In this document: positions 12,201 through 25,047 of the stretch, in pieces
Layout of the letters: every line of letters starts with the position of its first letter
Position numbering within the stretch: the stretch's first letter is position 1
From: Membranipora membranacea
Lineage: Eukaryota; Bryozoa; Gymnolaemata; Cheilostomatida; Membraniporidae
Direction of reading: 5' to 3'
Assembly: GCA_914767715.1 (NCBI GenBank)
Contig: OU612074.1
Span: 21,812,062 to 21,876,061, forward strand
Length of the DNA: 64,000 bases
Made by a program: the position numbers and the translations under genes
Notes under the pieces: generated by a model
The model's input: the letters and a program-made list of their open reading frames with translations, nothing else
What the model was told of the DNA's origin: nothing
Databases searched by the model: none

Positions 12201-12469
12201 CTGAAATAATTGGTAGACTGTTGTTTAATATTGGCTGTTGAAAAGTGATAAAATATGTTTGTTAAAGGTAGAAACAGACTTGAGATTTGCTTAGAGTGAT
12301 TGAGAATAGCGATTAGCAAATCTAAACAAATAATCATACTTGTTTTGCATCTTATTATTCTGATTTCTCACAAGTCCTTTTTCCTAAAACAACTTCGCAA
12401 ACCCATCAATCAGTAAAATGGTTGTCACTATATCGCGTAGTTACTGTATTAGCAGCAAAATTCCCATAG

Positions 12470-15400
12470 AAATAACACCCGCCCCCTCTCTTACTGAAAT
12501 ATAACCCCCGCCCCCTCTCTTACTGAAACATAACCCCCGCCCCTATCTTACTGAAACATAACCCCCGCCCCTCTCTCACTGAGATATAACCCCCGCCCCC
12601 TCTCTTACTGAGATATAAACCCCGCACCCTTTCTTACTGAGATATAACCCTCACCCCTCTCTTACTGAGATATAAACCCCGCCCCCTCTCTTACTGAGAT
12701 ATAACCCTCACCCCTCTCTTACTGAGATATAACCCCCGCCCCTCTCTCACTGAGATATAACCCCCGCCCCCTCTTTTACTGAGATATAAACCCCGCACCC
12801 TCTCTTACTGAGATATAAACCCCGCCCCTCTCTTACTGAGATATAACCCTCACCCCTCTCTTACTGAGATATAAACCCCGCCCCCTCTCTTACTGAGATA
12901 TAAACCCCGCGCCCTCTCTTACTGAGATATAACTCCCGCCCCTCTCTTACTGAGATATAACCCCCGCACCCTCTCTTACTGAGATATAACCCCCGCCCCC
13001 TCTCTTACTGAGATATAACCCTCACCCCTCTCTTACTGAGATATAACCCCCGCCCCTCTCTCACTGAGATATAACCCCCGCCCCCTCTTTTACTGAGATA
13101 TAAACCCCGCACCCTTTCTTACTGAGATATAACCCTCACCCCTCTCTTACTGAGATGTAAACCCCGCCCCCTCTCTTACTGAGATATAAACCCCGCGCCC
13201 TCTCTTACTGAGATATAACCCTCGCCCCCTCTCTTACTGAGATATAACCCCCACCCTCTCTCTTACTGAGATATAAACCCCGCCCCCTCTCTTACTGAGA
13301 TATAAACCCCGCGCCCTCTCTTACTGAGATATAACTCCCGCCCCTCTCTTACTGAGATATAACCCCCGCACCCTCTCTTACTGAGATATAACTCCCGCCC
13401 CTTCTCTTACTGAGATATAACTCCCGCCCCCTCTCTTACTGAGATATAACTCCCGCCCCTTCTCTTACTGAGATATAACTCCCGCCCCCTCTCTTACTGA
13501 GATATAACCCCCGCCCCCTCTCTTACTGAGATATAACCCCCGCCCCTATCTTACTGAGATATAACTCCCGCCCCTCTCTTACTGAGATATAACCCCCGTC
13601 CCCTCTCTTACTGAGATATAACCCTCACCCCATCTCTTACTGAGATATAACCCCCGCCCCTCTCATACTGAGATATAACTCCCGTCCCCTCTCTTACTGA
13701 GATATAACCCTCACCCCTCTCTTACTGAGATATAACTCCCACCCCCTCTCTTACTGAGATATAACTCCCGCCCCCTCTCTTACTGAGATATAACCCCCGC
13801 CCCCTCTCTTACTGAGATATAACTCCCGCCCCCTCTCTTACTGGGATATAAACCCCGCCCCTCTCTTACTGAGATATAAACCCCGCCCCCTCTTTTACTG
13901 AGATATAAACCCCGCCCCCTCTTTTACTGAGATATAACCCCCGCCCCCTCTCTTACTGAGATATAACTCCCGCCCCTTCTCTTACTGAGATATAACTCCC
14001 GCCCCCTCTCTTACTGAGATATAACCCCCGCCCCCTCTCTTACTGAGATATAACCCCCGCCCCTATCTTACTAAGATATAACTCCCGCCCCCTCTCTTAC
14101 TGAGATATAACCCCCGCCCCTATCTTACTGAGATATAACTCCCGCCCCTCTCTTACTGAGATATAACCCCCGTCCCCTCTCTTACTGAGATATAACCCTC
14201 ACCCCCTCTCTTACTGAGATATAACCCCCGCCCCTATCTTACTAAGATATAACTCCCGCCCCCTCTCTTACTGAGATATAACCCCCGCCCCTATCTTACT
14301 GAGATATAACTCCCGCCCCTCTCTTACTGAGATATAACCCCCGTCCCCTCTCTTACTGAGATATAACCCTCACCCCTTCTCTTACTGAGATATAACCCCC
14401 GCCCCTCTCATACTGAGATATAACTCCCGTCCCCTCTCTTACTGAGATATAACCCTCACCCCTCTCTTACTGAGATATAACTCCCACCCCCTCTCTTACT
14501 GAGATATAACTCCCGCCCCTTCTCTTACTGAGATATAACTCCCGCCCCCTCTCTTACTGAGATATAACCCCCGCCCCCTCTCTTACTGAGATATAACCCC
14601 CGCCCCTATCTTACTAAGATATAACTCCCGCCCCCTCTCTTACTGAGATATAACCCCCGCCCCTATCTTACTGAGATATAACTCCCGCCCCTCTCTTACT
14701 GAGATATAACCCCCGTCCCCTCTCTTACTGAGATATAACCCTCACCCCTTCTCTTACTGAGATATAACCCCCGCCCCTCTCATACTGAGATATAACTCCC
14801 GTCCCCTCTCTTACTGAGATATAACCCTCACCCCTCTCTTACTGAGATATAACTCCCACCCCCCTTTCTTACTGAGATATAACCCTCACCCCTCTCGTAC
14901 TAAGATATAACCCTCACCCCTCTCTTACTGAGATATAACTCCCACCCCCTTTCTTACTGAGATATAACCCTCACCCCTCTCGTACTAAGATATAACCCCC
15001 GCCCCCTCTCTTACTGAGATATAACCCTCACCCCTCTCTTACTGAGATATAACTCCCACCCCCTTTCTTACTGAGATATAACCCTCACCCCTCTCTTACT
15101 GAGATATAACCCTCACCCCGTCTCTTACTGAGATATAACCCCCGCCCCCTCTCTTACTGGGATATAAACCCCGCCCCCTCTCTTACTGAGATATAACCCT
15201 CACCCCCTCTCTTACTGAAATATAAACCCCGCCCCCTCTCTTACTGAGATATAGCCCTCACCCCTCTCTTACTGAGATATAACCCTCACCCCTCTCGTAC
15301 TAAGATATAACCCCCGCCCCTCTCTTACTGAGATATAACCCTCACCCCTCTCTTACTGAGATATAACTCCCACCCCCTTTCTTACTGAGATATAACCCTC

Positions 15401-17438
15401 ACCCCTCTCTTACTGAGATATAACCCTCACCCCTCTCGTACTAAGATATAACCCCCGCCCCTCTCTTACTGAGATATAACCCTCACCCCTCTCTTACTGA
15501 GATATAACTCCCACCCCCTTTCTTACTGAGATATAACCCTCACCCCTCTCTTACTGAGATATAACCCTCACCCCGTCTCTTACTGAGATATAACCCCCGC
15601 CCCCTCTCTTACTGAGATATAAACCCCGCCCCCTCTCTTACTGAGATATAACCCCCGCCTCTCTCTTACTAAGATATAACCCTCACCCCCTCTCTTACTG
15701 AAACATAACCCTCACCCCTCTCTTACTGAGATATAACCCTCACCCCTCTCGTACTAAGATATAACCCCCGCCCCTCTCTTACTGAGATATAAACCCCGCG
15801 CCTCTCTTACTGAGATATAAACCCCTACCCCTCTCTTACTGAGATATAAACCCCGCGCCTCTCTTACTGAGATATAACCCCCGCCCCTCTCTTACTGAGA
15901 TATAACCCTCACCCCGTCTCTTACTGAGATATAACCCCCGCCCCTCTCTTACTGAGATATAACCCCCGCACCCTCTCTTACTGAGATATAACCCTCACCC
16001 CCTCTCTTACTGAAACATAACCCTCACCCTCTCTCTTACTGAGATATAAACCCCGCCCCTCTCTTACTGAGATATAACTCCCGCCCCTCTCTTACTGAGA
16101 TATAACTCCCGCCCCTCTCTTACTGAGATATAACCCTCACCCCTCTCTTACTGAGATATAACCCTCACCCCGTCTCTTACTGAGATATAACCCCCGCCCC
16201 CTCTCTTACTGAGATATAAACCCCGCCCCCTCTCTTACTGAGATATAACCCTCACCCCCTCTCTTACTGAAATATAAACCCCGCCCCCTCTTTTACTGAG
16301 ATATAAACCCCGCCCCTCTCTTACTGAGATATAACCCTCACCCCTCTCTTACTAAGATATAACCCTCACCCCCTCTCTTACTGAGATATAACCCTCACCC
16401 CTCTCTTACTGAGATATAAACCCCGCGCCCTCTCTTACTGAGATATAACCCTCACCCCTCTCTTACTGAAATATAACCCCCGCCCCCTCTTTTACTGAGA
16501 TATAACTCCCGCCCCTCTCTTACTGAGATATAACCCCCGCCCCTCTCTTACTGAGATATAACCCTCACCCCTCTCTTACTAAGATATAACCCTCACCCCC
16601 TCTCTTACTGAGATATAACCCTCACCCCTCTCTTACTGAAATATAACCCCCGCCCCCTCTTTTACTGAGATATAACTCCCGCCCCTCTCTTACTGAGATA
16701 TAAACCCCGCCCCTCTCTTACTGAGATATAACCCTCACCCCTCTCTTACTAAGATATAACCCTCACCCCCTCTCTTACTGAGATATAACCCTCACCCCTC
16801 TCTTACTGAAATATAACCCCCGCCCCCTCTTTTACTGAGATATAACTCCCGCCCCTCTCTTACTGAGATATAACCCTCACCCCCTCTCTTACTGAGATAT
16901 AACCCTCACCCCTCTCGTACTAAGATATAACCCCCGCCCCTCTCTTACTGAAATATAACCCCCGCCCCCTCTTTTACTGAGATATAACTCCCGCCCCTCT
17001 CTTACTGAGATATAACCCCCGCCCCTCTCTTACTGAAACATAACCCTCACCCCTCTCTTACTAAGATATAACCCTCACCCCCTCTCTTACTGAGATATAA
17101 CCCTCACCCCTCTCTTACTGAAATATAACCCCCCGCCCCCTCTTTTACTGAGATATAACTCCCGCCCCTCTCTTACTGAGATATAACCCCCGCCCCCTCT
17201 CTTACTGAGATATAACCCCCGCCCCTCTCTTACTGAGATATAAACCCCGCGCCCTCTCTTACTGAGATATAACCCTCGCCCCCTCTCTTACTGAGATATA
17301 AACCCCGCCCCCTCTCTTACTGAGATATAACCCCCGCCCCTCTCTTACTGAGATATAACCCTCACCCCCTCTCTTACTGAGATATAACCCCCGCCCCTCT
17401 CTTACTGAGATATAACTCCCGCCCCCTCTTTTACTGAG
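12470..17438. repeat. 5-kb C-rich satellite, 27-29 bp unit
   Basis: An uninterrupted array of units such as TTACTGAGATATAACCCCCG followed by CCCCTCTC. At about 28 bases per unit I estimate 175-180 copies. Several variants alternate (AACCCTCACCCC, AAACCCCGCGCC, AACTCCCGCCCC) and recur in longer blocks (for example GTACTAAG units near 14900-15500), which indicates higher-order amplification. The complementary strand is G-rich with repeated runs of four to five G. Open frames on it are artefacts of the period. Confidence 0.97.
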
Positions 17439-18573
17439 AAGCACAAAACAAACCAACGAATCATTACGGAAGTGCCACAACCCAACCCTACTTGGCTACC
17501 ACTTTCATAGGGTGCTGCTACCCTATTTGAATTAGAATTATATTGACTGGGCCTTTTTAAACTGCTCTCCATCAGTTAATTTCAAATTTGGCGTGCAAAG
17601 CGATTCGATTCAACAAAGAATACACAAATAATACCGTGAGGCATGAGCCACTATAAACATCTTATAAATTAGCTATATATAGGGCCTATAATTAGCTAAA
17701 ATAGCATTACAAATTTCATAGTTTAGTCAGGTAAAGGTAACATAGTATCTTACGTGTATCATCAGATACTTCCATGGAATAAGTTCTTAAGGTGCCTGGT
17801 CCGTCCTCCTCCTTCTTCTAGGCGTTTTGTTTCTTAGCGTTAGCCTTTTTACCTGATGAGGGAAACACAGATAGGGAAACCATTATCAACCACTGCTCAT
17901 TTACCTTCAAGTTGGACACTACATAGTTATCATGCAATCTCAATCATTCCGCTATCTATAAATATGATATGTGAACTTTTTGTGAGACTTATTTCTTTTT
18001 TCTCAGCATTCTTTATAGCTGTGTCATTGGTAATATGAGTATCTCTAGATATGGACTCAAACAAATTATAAAAAAATTTTTTGGTCAAAAGGAACCTTGT
18101 TACAAATTCAATTATTTTCGGAATATAATAGAAGGTACAAGATATTTGAAAAGAAAATAAGGAACCTTAGGCGCCTGGTACATTATACACTAATGATAGC
18201 TTCAATTTTTTAAACACACAATCATTATTATAGCTAGACTGAAAATTTATTGTGTATCTCGATTCCTGTTTGTTTCATTGTTTTCTATATAAACACCTAG
18301 ATCACCTAAAAAGAAAGATTTTTTTCCCGGCATGAGGACATTTCAAGCAGACTGCACTCGATTATGTTTGTGCTTCTAATAGAAAGAAAGCCTCTCAAAG
18401 TTTGCCTAATGTTGATGTTTAAAACAAAAGTCATGTTTGCAACCATAGACTTTCATCTTTTTTTCATTATTGCATTAAAGTCATAATTATTTGATAAGAG
18501 CTGCCGAATTCTCTGAGAAGAAAATTCTAACGGTTTTCCCCAATGATATTTGTATTTTTTATAACTTGCATTA
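17439..18573. other. Spacer right of the satellite
   Basis: Apart from a repeat at 17528-17720 shared in direct orientation with 25048-25225, it shows no gene-like frame. A 40-base segment CTCTGAGAAG...TTTTCCCC at 18512-18550 recurs at 18991-19030. Confidence 0.6.
17528..17720 (+). repeat. Dispersed repeat beside the satellite, copy 1
   Basis: TTTGAATTAGAATTATATTG through AATTAGCTAAAAT matches 25048-25225 in the same orientation, with several mismatches. Both copies lie next to satellite sequence: the full array here, a single unit at the other. Confidence 0.8.
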
Positions 18574-18864
18574 GGTAAATTCGCGACCTTGGTATATATA
18601 TTAAATAATCAATAAATAATCAATGGAAATCCCATTTTCATTGGAAAATCCAACTGAATCCAACTTGAATTCAAGTTGTCTCCCTATCACCAATGAGGAG
18701 ATAATTCTAAGTTTCATGACATGAAACTGAGAATTACCTCCTCATTGATAATAGGGAGACAACTTGAATTCAAGTTGGATTAAATTGGATTTTCCAATGA
18801 AAATGGGATTTCCATTGATTACTTATTGATTATTTAATATATATACCAAGGTCGCGAATTTACC
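18574..18864. repeat. 291-bp near-perfect palindrome
   Basis: The left arm starts GGTAAATTCGCGACCTTGG and the right arm ends with its reverse complement. The arms are about 145 bases, centred on CATGACATG at 18715-18723, with only scattered mismatches and essentially no loop. It could be a foldback/MITE-type element or a cruciform-forming palindrome. It contains no coding frame. Confidence 0.93.
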
Positions 18865-19143
18865 TATTATGCACTCTCTGAGCAATGAGCTAGCAATGGA
18901 CAAGCAAAAAGCAACTAGCAACTAGCAATGAACTTAGGCAATGAACTGGTTTAGTTCATTGCTCTGAGCCAACACATTGGCTATGAAGCTCTCTGAGAAG
19001 GAAATTTTAACTGTTTTTCCCCCTTGATAAAATTTCCACAGTTTGTTCCTTGTGGAGCACCAACAGTATGTAGCTTTATTTCGACCATGGAACCATTTAG
19101 ATGTGTAGACATTCAAAATTACCATTATGGGATTGTAAGGATC

Positions 19144-20624
19144 TTAACAGGCATTCCAGAAATTGATCAGAGTGGATTTTGACCTGAGTTGAGTTCTGGT
19201 TTGGGGCTTTGTTATTGATGATTTGCACCCACGTGATGGGCGCGCTGAGACTGATGGTTTGTGCCTTTGGATTTTTTCATGCAGACTATGGTTGATGTTC
19301 TTATTGATGTTAGAGATATGCTGTTGGTAATGCTTCTGCATAAGGTCTAATATAGGTGTTATCTGACAGCGCGCCACTCTATTCATGTAATCGGTTGTGT
19401 CCGGCTTTATGATTTTCAAAGCCAGATTTTCTATTCTTTCCACCCTTAGCCTCTGAGTTTGTGATGCCATGGAGAACCATGCTGGCACTGCATAAAGTAT
19501 GGTTGGTCGTATACTTGCAATATAAAAGTTTCTCAGTAGGTTAAAAGGAATGCCTGATCTGTTGAGGTCTAGCAGGGTGTATATAAGTTTTCTGGTCTTT
19601 TCTGCTATGTTGTCCACATGTTGCTTGAAGGTGAGATGCTTGTCGATAGCCACACCAAGAAATTTTGTAGCATATTCAGCAGTTATTGTCTCTCCATGCA
19701 TTGTGAACTGATCAGGCGGTGGTACGTGGTGGTTGTGGATATTACTGAAGTTTATTATCGCTGACTTCCGCGGATTTGCAATCATATTGTGCTGATCACA
19801 CCAGGCTGTCACCTCATTGATAGTAGTCTGGAGTTCTCTTTTGCAATTGGTTGTTGAATTTGGCGTGAGCGTCAGATCATCAGCATATTTAATTGTTGAG
19901 GATGAGGTAGTTTTCAGAGAATCTATGCATAGCAGCCAGAAGAGGGGACCTAATAGCGTGCCTTGTTGGATGCCGTTTTTAGTCTTCAGACTCGAGCTGG
20001 TATGTGAGCCAAGTTGTACACGTTGTGTGCGCTCTGAGAGAAAGCTATGTACGATAGACACTAGATTCTTGTTGGTACAGCGCTCAGCCAGCTTCTCTAC
20101 TAGTTTTGATTTGTCCATCCTGTCAAATGCCTTTGACATGTCCAAAAAACCTACTGGGATGGATTTGGCATTTGGTTGATCTAACATTTCAGTCCATTTA
20201 TCTACAGCGGTCATGATAGCATCGGTGGTGGACTTACCCTTTTGGTAGGCAAACTGATCACTACTAATTGATGGTAACACATAATCAGAATAAAAATATA
20301 CAATAGCTCTCTCTAAAATTTTACCAAGGTTCCAAAGCGAAGCCGAAAATCTGATGCGCTTGCAACATACTTGGTTTTCTCTAAAGGCAGTATTTCTGAT
20401 TGCTTCCAAATAAGTGGAAATACACCTTCTCTAAAAAAATGGTTTATGAGATCACATACGGGGACGCACAAGTCTTCATGACAGAGCTTAGACACCCAAG
20501 CAGGGAAGTCTGAGGAGCAGGTTGATTTACCGGGATCGATGTCACGTAGCCACTTCTTCACCTGTCCTATACCGACTTCTAGCGGATGTTCCGGCAGACT
20601 AGATAATAGAGACTCGATATCCAA
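19144..20624 (-). pseudogene. Reverse transcriptase domain of the LINE, frameshifted
   Basis: The 421-codon frame at 19144-20409 carries the conserved boxes FLDMSKAFDRM, GIQQGTLLGPLFWLL and IKYADDLTL (the YADD catalytic pair, about residue 177), then the thumb segment FLGVAIDKHLTFKQHVDNI. The preceding palm segment, ending PLEKTKYVASASDFR, lies in another frame (20313-20624), with the break near 20350. It would have reverse-transcribed the element's own RNA. The active-site aspartates are intact in this fragment, but the reading frame as a whole is broken. Confidence 0.9.
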
Positions 20625-20898
20625 TGCTGATGACTCCCCTACTATATCAATAAAGAACTTGTTTACCGTCTCTGCTGCCTTGGCTGCTGGTTGGTGTTCT
20701 CTGTCTATTGTGTATATTGGTTTTGTGGTTTTCCGTTTGTGTTTGTTTGTGAGTGTGTGTGTGGACTACCTGCCATGTAGTTTTGGAGTTGTTCTCTCCT
20801 AGCTTTTCTGTAATCCAATCTTGCTTAGCTTTTCTTAGTTGGTCACGTAAATGCCGTGTAAACAGAATGGTTCGCTTTCGGTTTTTCTTTGCCTTGAT

Positions 20899-21405
20899 TT
20901 ATTTGTTTTTGGCATTTCGAAGTTTTCGAGACAGTTCATTAAACCAAGGTGTCTTCCTTTTGGGAGGTTTTATGATCTGAATCGGGCAGTGTTTATCCAC
21001 GACATCAGTAATTGTTCTCTGTAAGGCTTCAGCTTTCAAATCAGCGTCAGAGATATCCGTGATGTAAGACCAGTCAATCAGTGCGATATCGTGGCTTATT
21101 TTCTCTCTTGCTGTTCTATTCACCTTTCAATAGGTTACTCTCTCGGCTTGGTCTGGGGCAAAGTTTATCCTCGGAATGTAGACAACATCATGGTCACTGT
21201 CTTGAAGGGGAGCTAACTTCTCAGCTGTAATTTGTTTCATCTCAGGTATGTTTGTATAGATCTTATCTAGATAAGCCTCACCTCGCGCTGGGAAATGGAC
21301 AATATTTGTAAAATTGAAGAGAGTCTCAATGTCAGGGATTTGTAGGTGGTTAAAATCCCCGCCAATCACAAATTTGTCTGTGTACTTTGTAGCGAGTTTT
21401 ACCAT
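20899..21405 (-). pseudogene. LINE endonuclease and linker remnants
   Basis: 21127-21405 holds two motifs of the exonuclease-endonuclease-phosphatase fold, GGDFN and SDHDVV, matching the N-terminal nickase of non-LTR elements. 20899-21123 continues with KPPKRKTPWFNELSRKLRNA, the linker before the reverse transcriptase. Stops separate them. More degraded endonuclease sequence extends to about 21770. Confidence 0.8.
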
Positions 21406-22607
21406 TGTTTCTGATAGATGGCGTAGAATCTCATCAGTGTCTTGTGAGTTACGAGATTTCGGGTGGTAGATACAGCCACATATTGTACCTCTACCCTTGT
21501 GAGATACCTTTACCCAAACAGTGCTGTACTTCTTGGTTGAATGACGATGAACGGTTTTAGCAGAGAGGCTTTCATGAGTAAAAATACCTACTCCCCCTCC
21601 GACACGCTCTACACTCTGACTCCTTACTCTCAGTCAGCCATGTTTCTGTTACCATGACCACCTGAGGAGTTTTCTCCTCCAACACGAGTTTGAGTTAGTC
21701 AAATTTGTCCAGGGTTATAGATCGGTAATTAGTCAATAATATGGCAGGTGTTTCTTTGGTATGTGGCTTTGTCATCTTCAGTGCAGTTGACCCTGGTGAA
21801 GATAAATCTATATATTGAGAAAATAAAAATTCCTTTCTCTGCTATAAAAACAGAGTGTCTAACAAGTTTTCATTCATGCCATATTTACGCATTTTGTTGA
21901 TAACAATAAATGCAGGCTGTAGTTTTGGCCCTGAGCCAATTTTGACGGTTATTCCCCTTGTTAAATTTTCCACAGATTGACTTGCCTGTGGATGAATTCT
22001 AAAATGCCACTTGAAAATTGTCCAAAACAAACAAACTTAACATCTCTGCACATTTTGTATTGATCGAACCTTGTAAGTAAAACAGGCAGCCTCTTGGGTA
22101 TTTAACTCAGGTCTTAATTGATCATGTTCATCCATCCTTGTAACCATTACATTAGATAACATTCATCCTCTATCAATAACCTAATAATGACGCTTTGTTG
22201 TAGAGAGATGTTGTAAGAAATTATGTTGGGTCAAAGCGGAATGCAACAAGTGATGCTCTGGCAAAAAAGTTTGGAAATGCAGGAGGAAGAAAGTTGAACT
22301 TGCACACTCAGAAAACGGAAGCTTTTCATTTGGAGAGATTCGATTAGCTGGTTCGCACAAGATGTATAAAGTTTATGGTGGGCCCACACACATTTGCCAT
22401 ACATGCATGTACATATTGTCTTCATAATGCAGGGAATGAGAGTGACCGTCCCATATGAGAGGCAATTTTTCCACCATCAATTATTCATGCCACGTAGAGA
22501 AATTAAATTTTTCACCATGCAAATCTGACAAACTTTATCAAAAGTAACTACCTGACTATAACATGCATTGGCCTTTGGGAACTTTTTAATTATGGGTGAC
22601 GTTACGA

Positions 22608-22930
22608 CATTCACTATGGTTCCATGCTTCGATTTTGTGGTTCACTCCAATTTCGAATGGTTAGAATCCAGTGGATTCTAACCATTCCCATGATGGGAAA
22701 AACATGAAAAGAATCTGCCGCGGCCGGGACTTGAACATTGAACTTTGAAGGCAATGTGTGCAAGCGCGCTAACGCCGCAAATTATGATATAGATCGAATA
22801 AACTTGGTATGGATATTCGCGTCCAAAAAGTCATTCGTCACAATCGGAATTTGACTTTAATGCCGTTTCCATGGGGCGATTACTCCCGAAATCCTTACAA
22901 AATCGACACATGGAACCATAGTGAATATTG
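22608..22930 (-). mobile_element. tRNA-derived SINE-like element with inverted tails
   Basis: On the minus strand, TTAGCGCGCTTGCACAC and TTCAAGTCCCGGCCGCGGC resemble A- and B-box regions of a tRNA, followed by a tail ending CATGGAACCATAGTGAATG. The same tail, inverted, stands at the other end (ACATGGAACCATAGTGAATA at 22911-22930), so the unit is bounded by about 27-base inverted repeats. Relatives lie at 26795 and 40660. Confidence 0.6.
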
Positions 22931-23583
22931 AATTGGTGTCATCATTAACTTGTAGTCCACATATCAGGTTTTAAATTGAAAACTTGATATGATCGTAAAT
23001 AACTAAATATGCAATATCCCTCAGCCACCGCAGAGGGAACAAACTTGTTCTAGATTTGCGCAGCCATATCTTGAAAAAACAATGTCTCAAATAGTAATCA
23101 GTAGACCTGTGCTATAAAATTAAGCTCTTTAACTCTTTAACTCATAGTGGTTACAGAATTATAAATCATCAGAGTTATAAATGATAATTACAGAATCATA
23201 GTGTTTGTGAATATAAAAAACATACCTTCTACAGATCTCATCTTGGTATGTATTATGATTCGACAGTGTGCCTTACCAGAGTGTATGCGCTCCTCCACAA
23301 AGACTTGTTCTATAAAAACAACAACATCAGTATCAATATAATATCAATATCAGTAATCAATATCAAGAATCAGATGCAATTTTAGTGCACCCAAATCAAA
23401 ATTTACTCTTTTTCTGAAAATTTTATATTCACCTTTTTTAGATGCCGTCTCAAAAAATGTGTGTTCTATTCAAGAGGTTGCTCAACAATGACTCCCAGTT
23501 AAAAACAAGCAAAGTTTATATAACATACAATCGATTGGCCGTGCCATATAAGGAATGAGAATTTAAAAAATCACGTGACTACT

Positions 23584-23633
23584 TAGCTACTGTGCATTAG
23601 CTGTGTTCCAACACAGCTAATGCACAGTAGCTA
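23584..23633. repeat. 50-bp perfect hairpin
   Basis: Two 24-base perfect inverted arms (TAGCTACTGTGCATTAGC and so on) separated by CC. No tail or T-run follows, so it is not a bacterial-type terminator. It may be a tiny inverted-repeat element or a structured RNA. Confidence 0.85.
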
Positions 23634-25047
23634 GTGACTACTCATTCAATGTCATTTGGTTATAGGCAAAGATTACGAAGTGGCTTAGCTTATGAATTGA
23701 TAAAATATTAGCTCTGGTTATAGGGATGAGAATTTCATAAGCAATTGAAATACTCATCCTTTGTATGTAATCAGTGACTCATTCCCCATTGAAAACCCGC
23801 TGCGCACAACTATGTGATAACAGGTGCATAGACAGGCCCATCACAAGAAGATAGCCTGGCATTCCAGGCAACTGTATGTCAATAAAACTAAGATTGTTAC
23901 AAAATTAGCAGGGAAGTGCTGTGTAATTTTGGAATTTAGTTTACATAGTTTTCAGAGGGTTCCCAACTTTCACGACGTGCTGTCTCAAAAGGGTGAATCA
24001 CAGTTATTCTAAAGTAAAAATGACAAGTGCAGGGTCACAATATGCCACTGTAAAGAGCTTTAAAAGTTTAACAAGCTCGTATGTTTTCAAGATGCTCACA
24101 AATTATCTTAACTTTTAAGAATTCTGGAAGAATTGATCTTTGATTTTTAAGCTGCCTTGGACTGCAGGCTCCAAGACTGAAGTGGAGGCAATAAGCTTAG
24201 AACTGATGATCTCAAGTGATCTAGTAATATAAGGACTTGATGGATGATAGCTCTTTCATTTTGTTTTGCAAGCCTCATGCCCATTACATCCACTTCTCTC
24301 TGTAAATTGGAAAAAAAACTCTAATGGAGATCCTATAACCTTTTTGACCAACGACTAGATAGCCGACCCATTTTATTTTTTCGCAGGTTGAATATCAGTA
24401 TTAAATCGTGTTGTCAAAAATTGGGTTTACACTTGGACCAAGGTTGTATGATTGTGATATAAATGCTGAGGAATTTGGAGAGTTTCCAGACTTGTTAAGT
24501 AAAATCTATAGACCGAATCACATCACCTGATTTAACAATTTAAAAAAGAAATCTGATTCTTTTGCATCTAATATGTTTGATTTAAACTCAGCGGGTCAGT
24601 GACTTGGCCTCCTGCCGAGCCACAAAATCTCAAATATTTATTGGCAGAACATGTAGGCCTATTATCCTAAACTATAATCATTTAATGTGTAACAGGTGTT
24701 AACTTCTATTCTTACTCAGTAGGCCTGTATGATTTTTTTTATTCTTAATAGCAATGCCATTCACAATGACCTGTGAACTGCAAATATCTATTCAAAGTCA
24801 ATTTGGTTATGATTGCTCTCAAAAGTAGGGAATCTAACCTAACACTGTAACTTACCAAGTTGATCTCCACTCTTTTGTAGATAATTTTTGAAAAATAGCA
24901 TAATGGCCCATATTTATTTTGTCAATAATTTTTTGCCAAAGATATTTTGCCAATCTCATTATGCCAATCTCGTTCTGCCAATCATAATTGCCAATAACAT
25001 TTCGTCAATACATACATACATTAATTAGGCACTGCACATCAGAGGAC

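Larger units (their letters stand above)
7180..12476. repeat. Left arm of a large inverted duplication
   Basis: This stretch is matched in reverse complement by 25228-30297. Anchors, left then right: AACAATAATAAAGGGTTTG at 7204 with its complement near 30250; the C-terminal coding end at 8628-8810 with 28695-28864; the lysine-rich segment at 10902-11108 with 26072-26278 (identical translation); exon 12024-12200 with 25530-25706 (both 177 bases); and the flank to 12476 ending at 25228. Differences are mainly insertions or deletions: an extra ~450 bases at about 7430-7890 and a MITE at 8062-8569 on the left; a hAT-like element and a foldback element on the right. Confidence 0.9.
19120..21770 (-). 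mobile_element. Decayed non-LTR retrotransposon (LINE), CR1/Jockey-like
   Basis: Reading leftwards on the minus strand: endonuclease remnants (GGDFNHLQIPDIETLF, then DSDHDVVYIP) at 21127-21405; a linker at 20899-21123; the start of the reverse transcriptase at 20313-20624; and the main reverse transcriptase at 19144-20409, ending before a short 3' tail. The order of endonuclease before reverse transcriptase, with no RNase H after it, fits the CR1/Jockey side of LINEs; a precise clade call needs a tree. Frameshifts and stops separate the pieces, so this copy is dead. Confidence 0.9.
21771..25047. other. Gene-poor stretch with SINE-like element and hairpins
   Basis: It contains a tRNA-derived element at 22608-22930, a 50-base perfect hairpin at 23584-23633, and imperfect short tandem repeats built on TTGCCAATCT at 24930-25010. 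No gene-like open frame or RNA gene was recognised. Confidence 0.6.

Noticed and set aside
12470-17438. CRISPR array
   Set aside because: Units are contiguous 27-29 bp tandem repeats without unique spacers, in an animal genome.
17259-17480. Repetitive ORF on the G-rich strand of the satellite
   Set aside because: The frame follows the repeat period; no start context, splice signals or non-repeat sequence support it.
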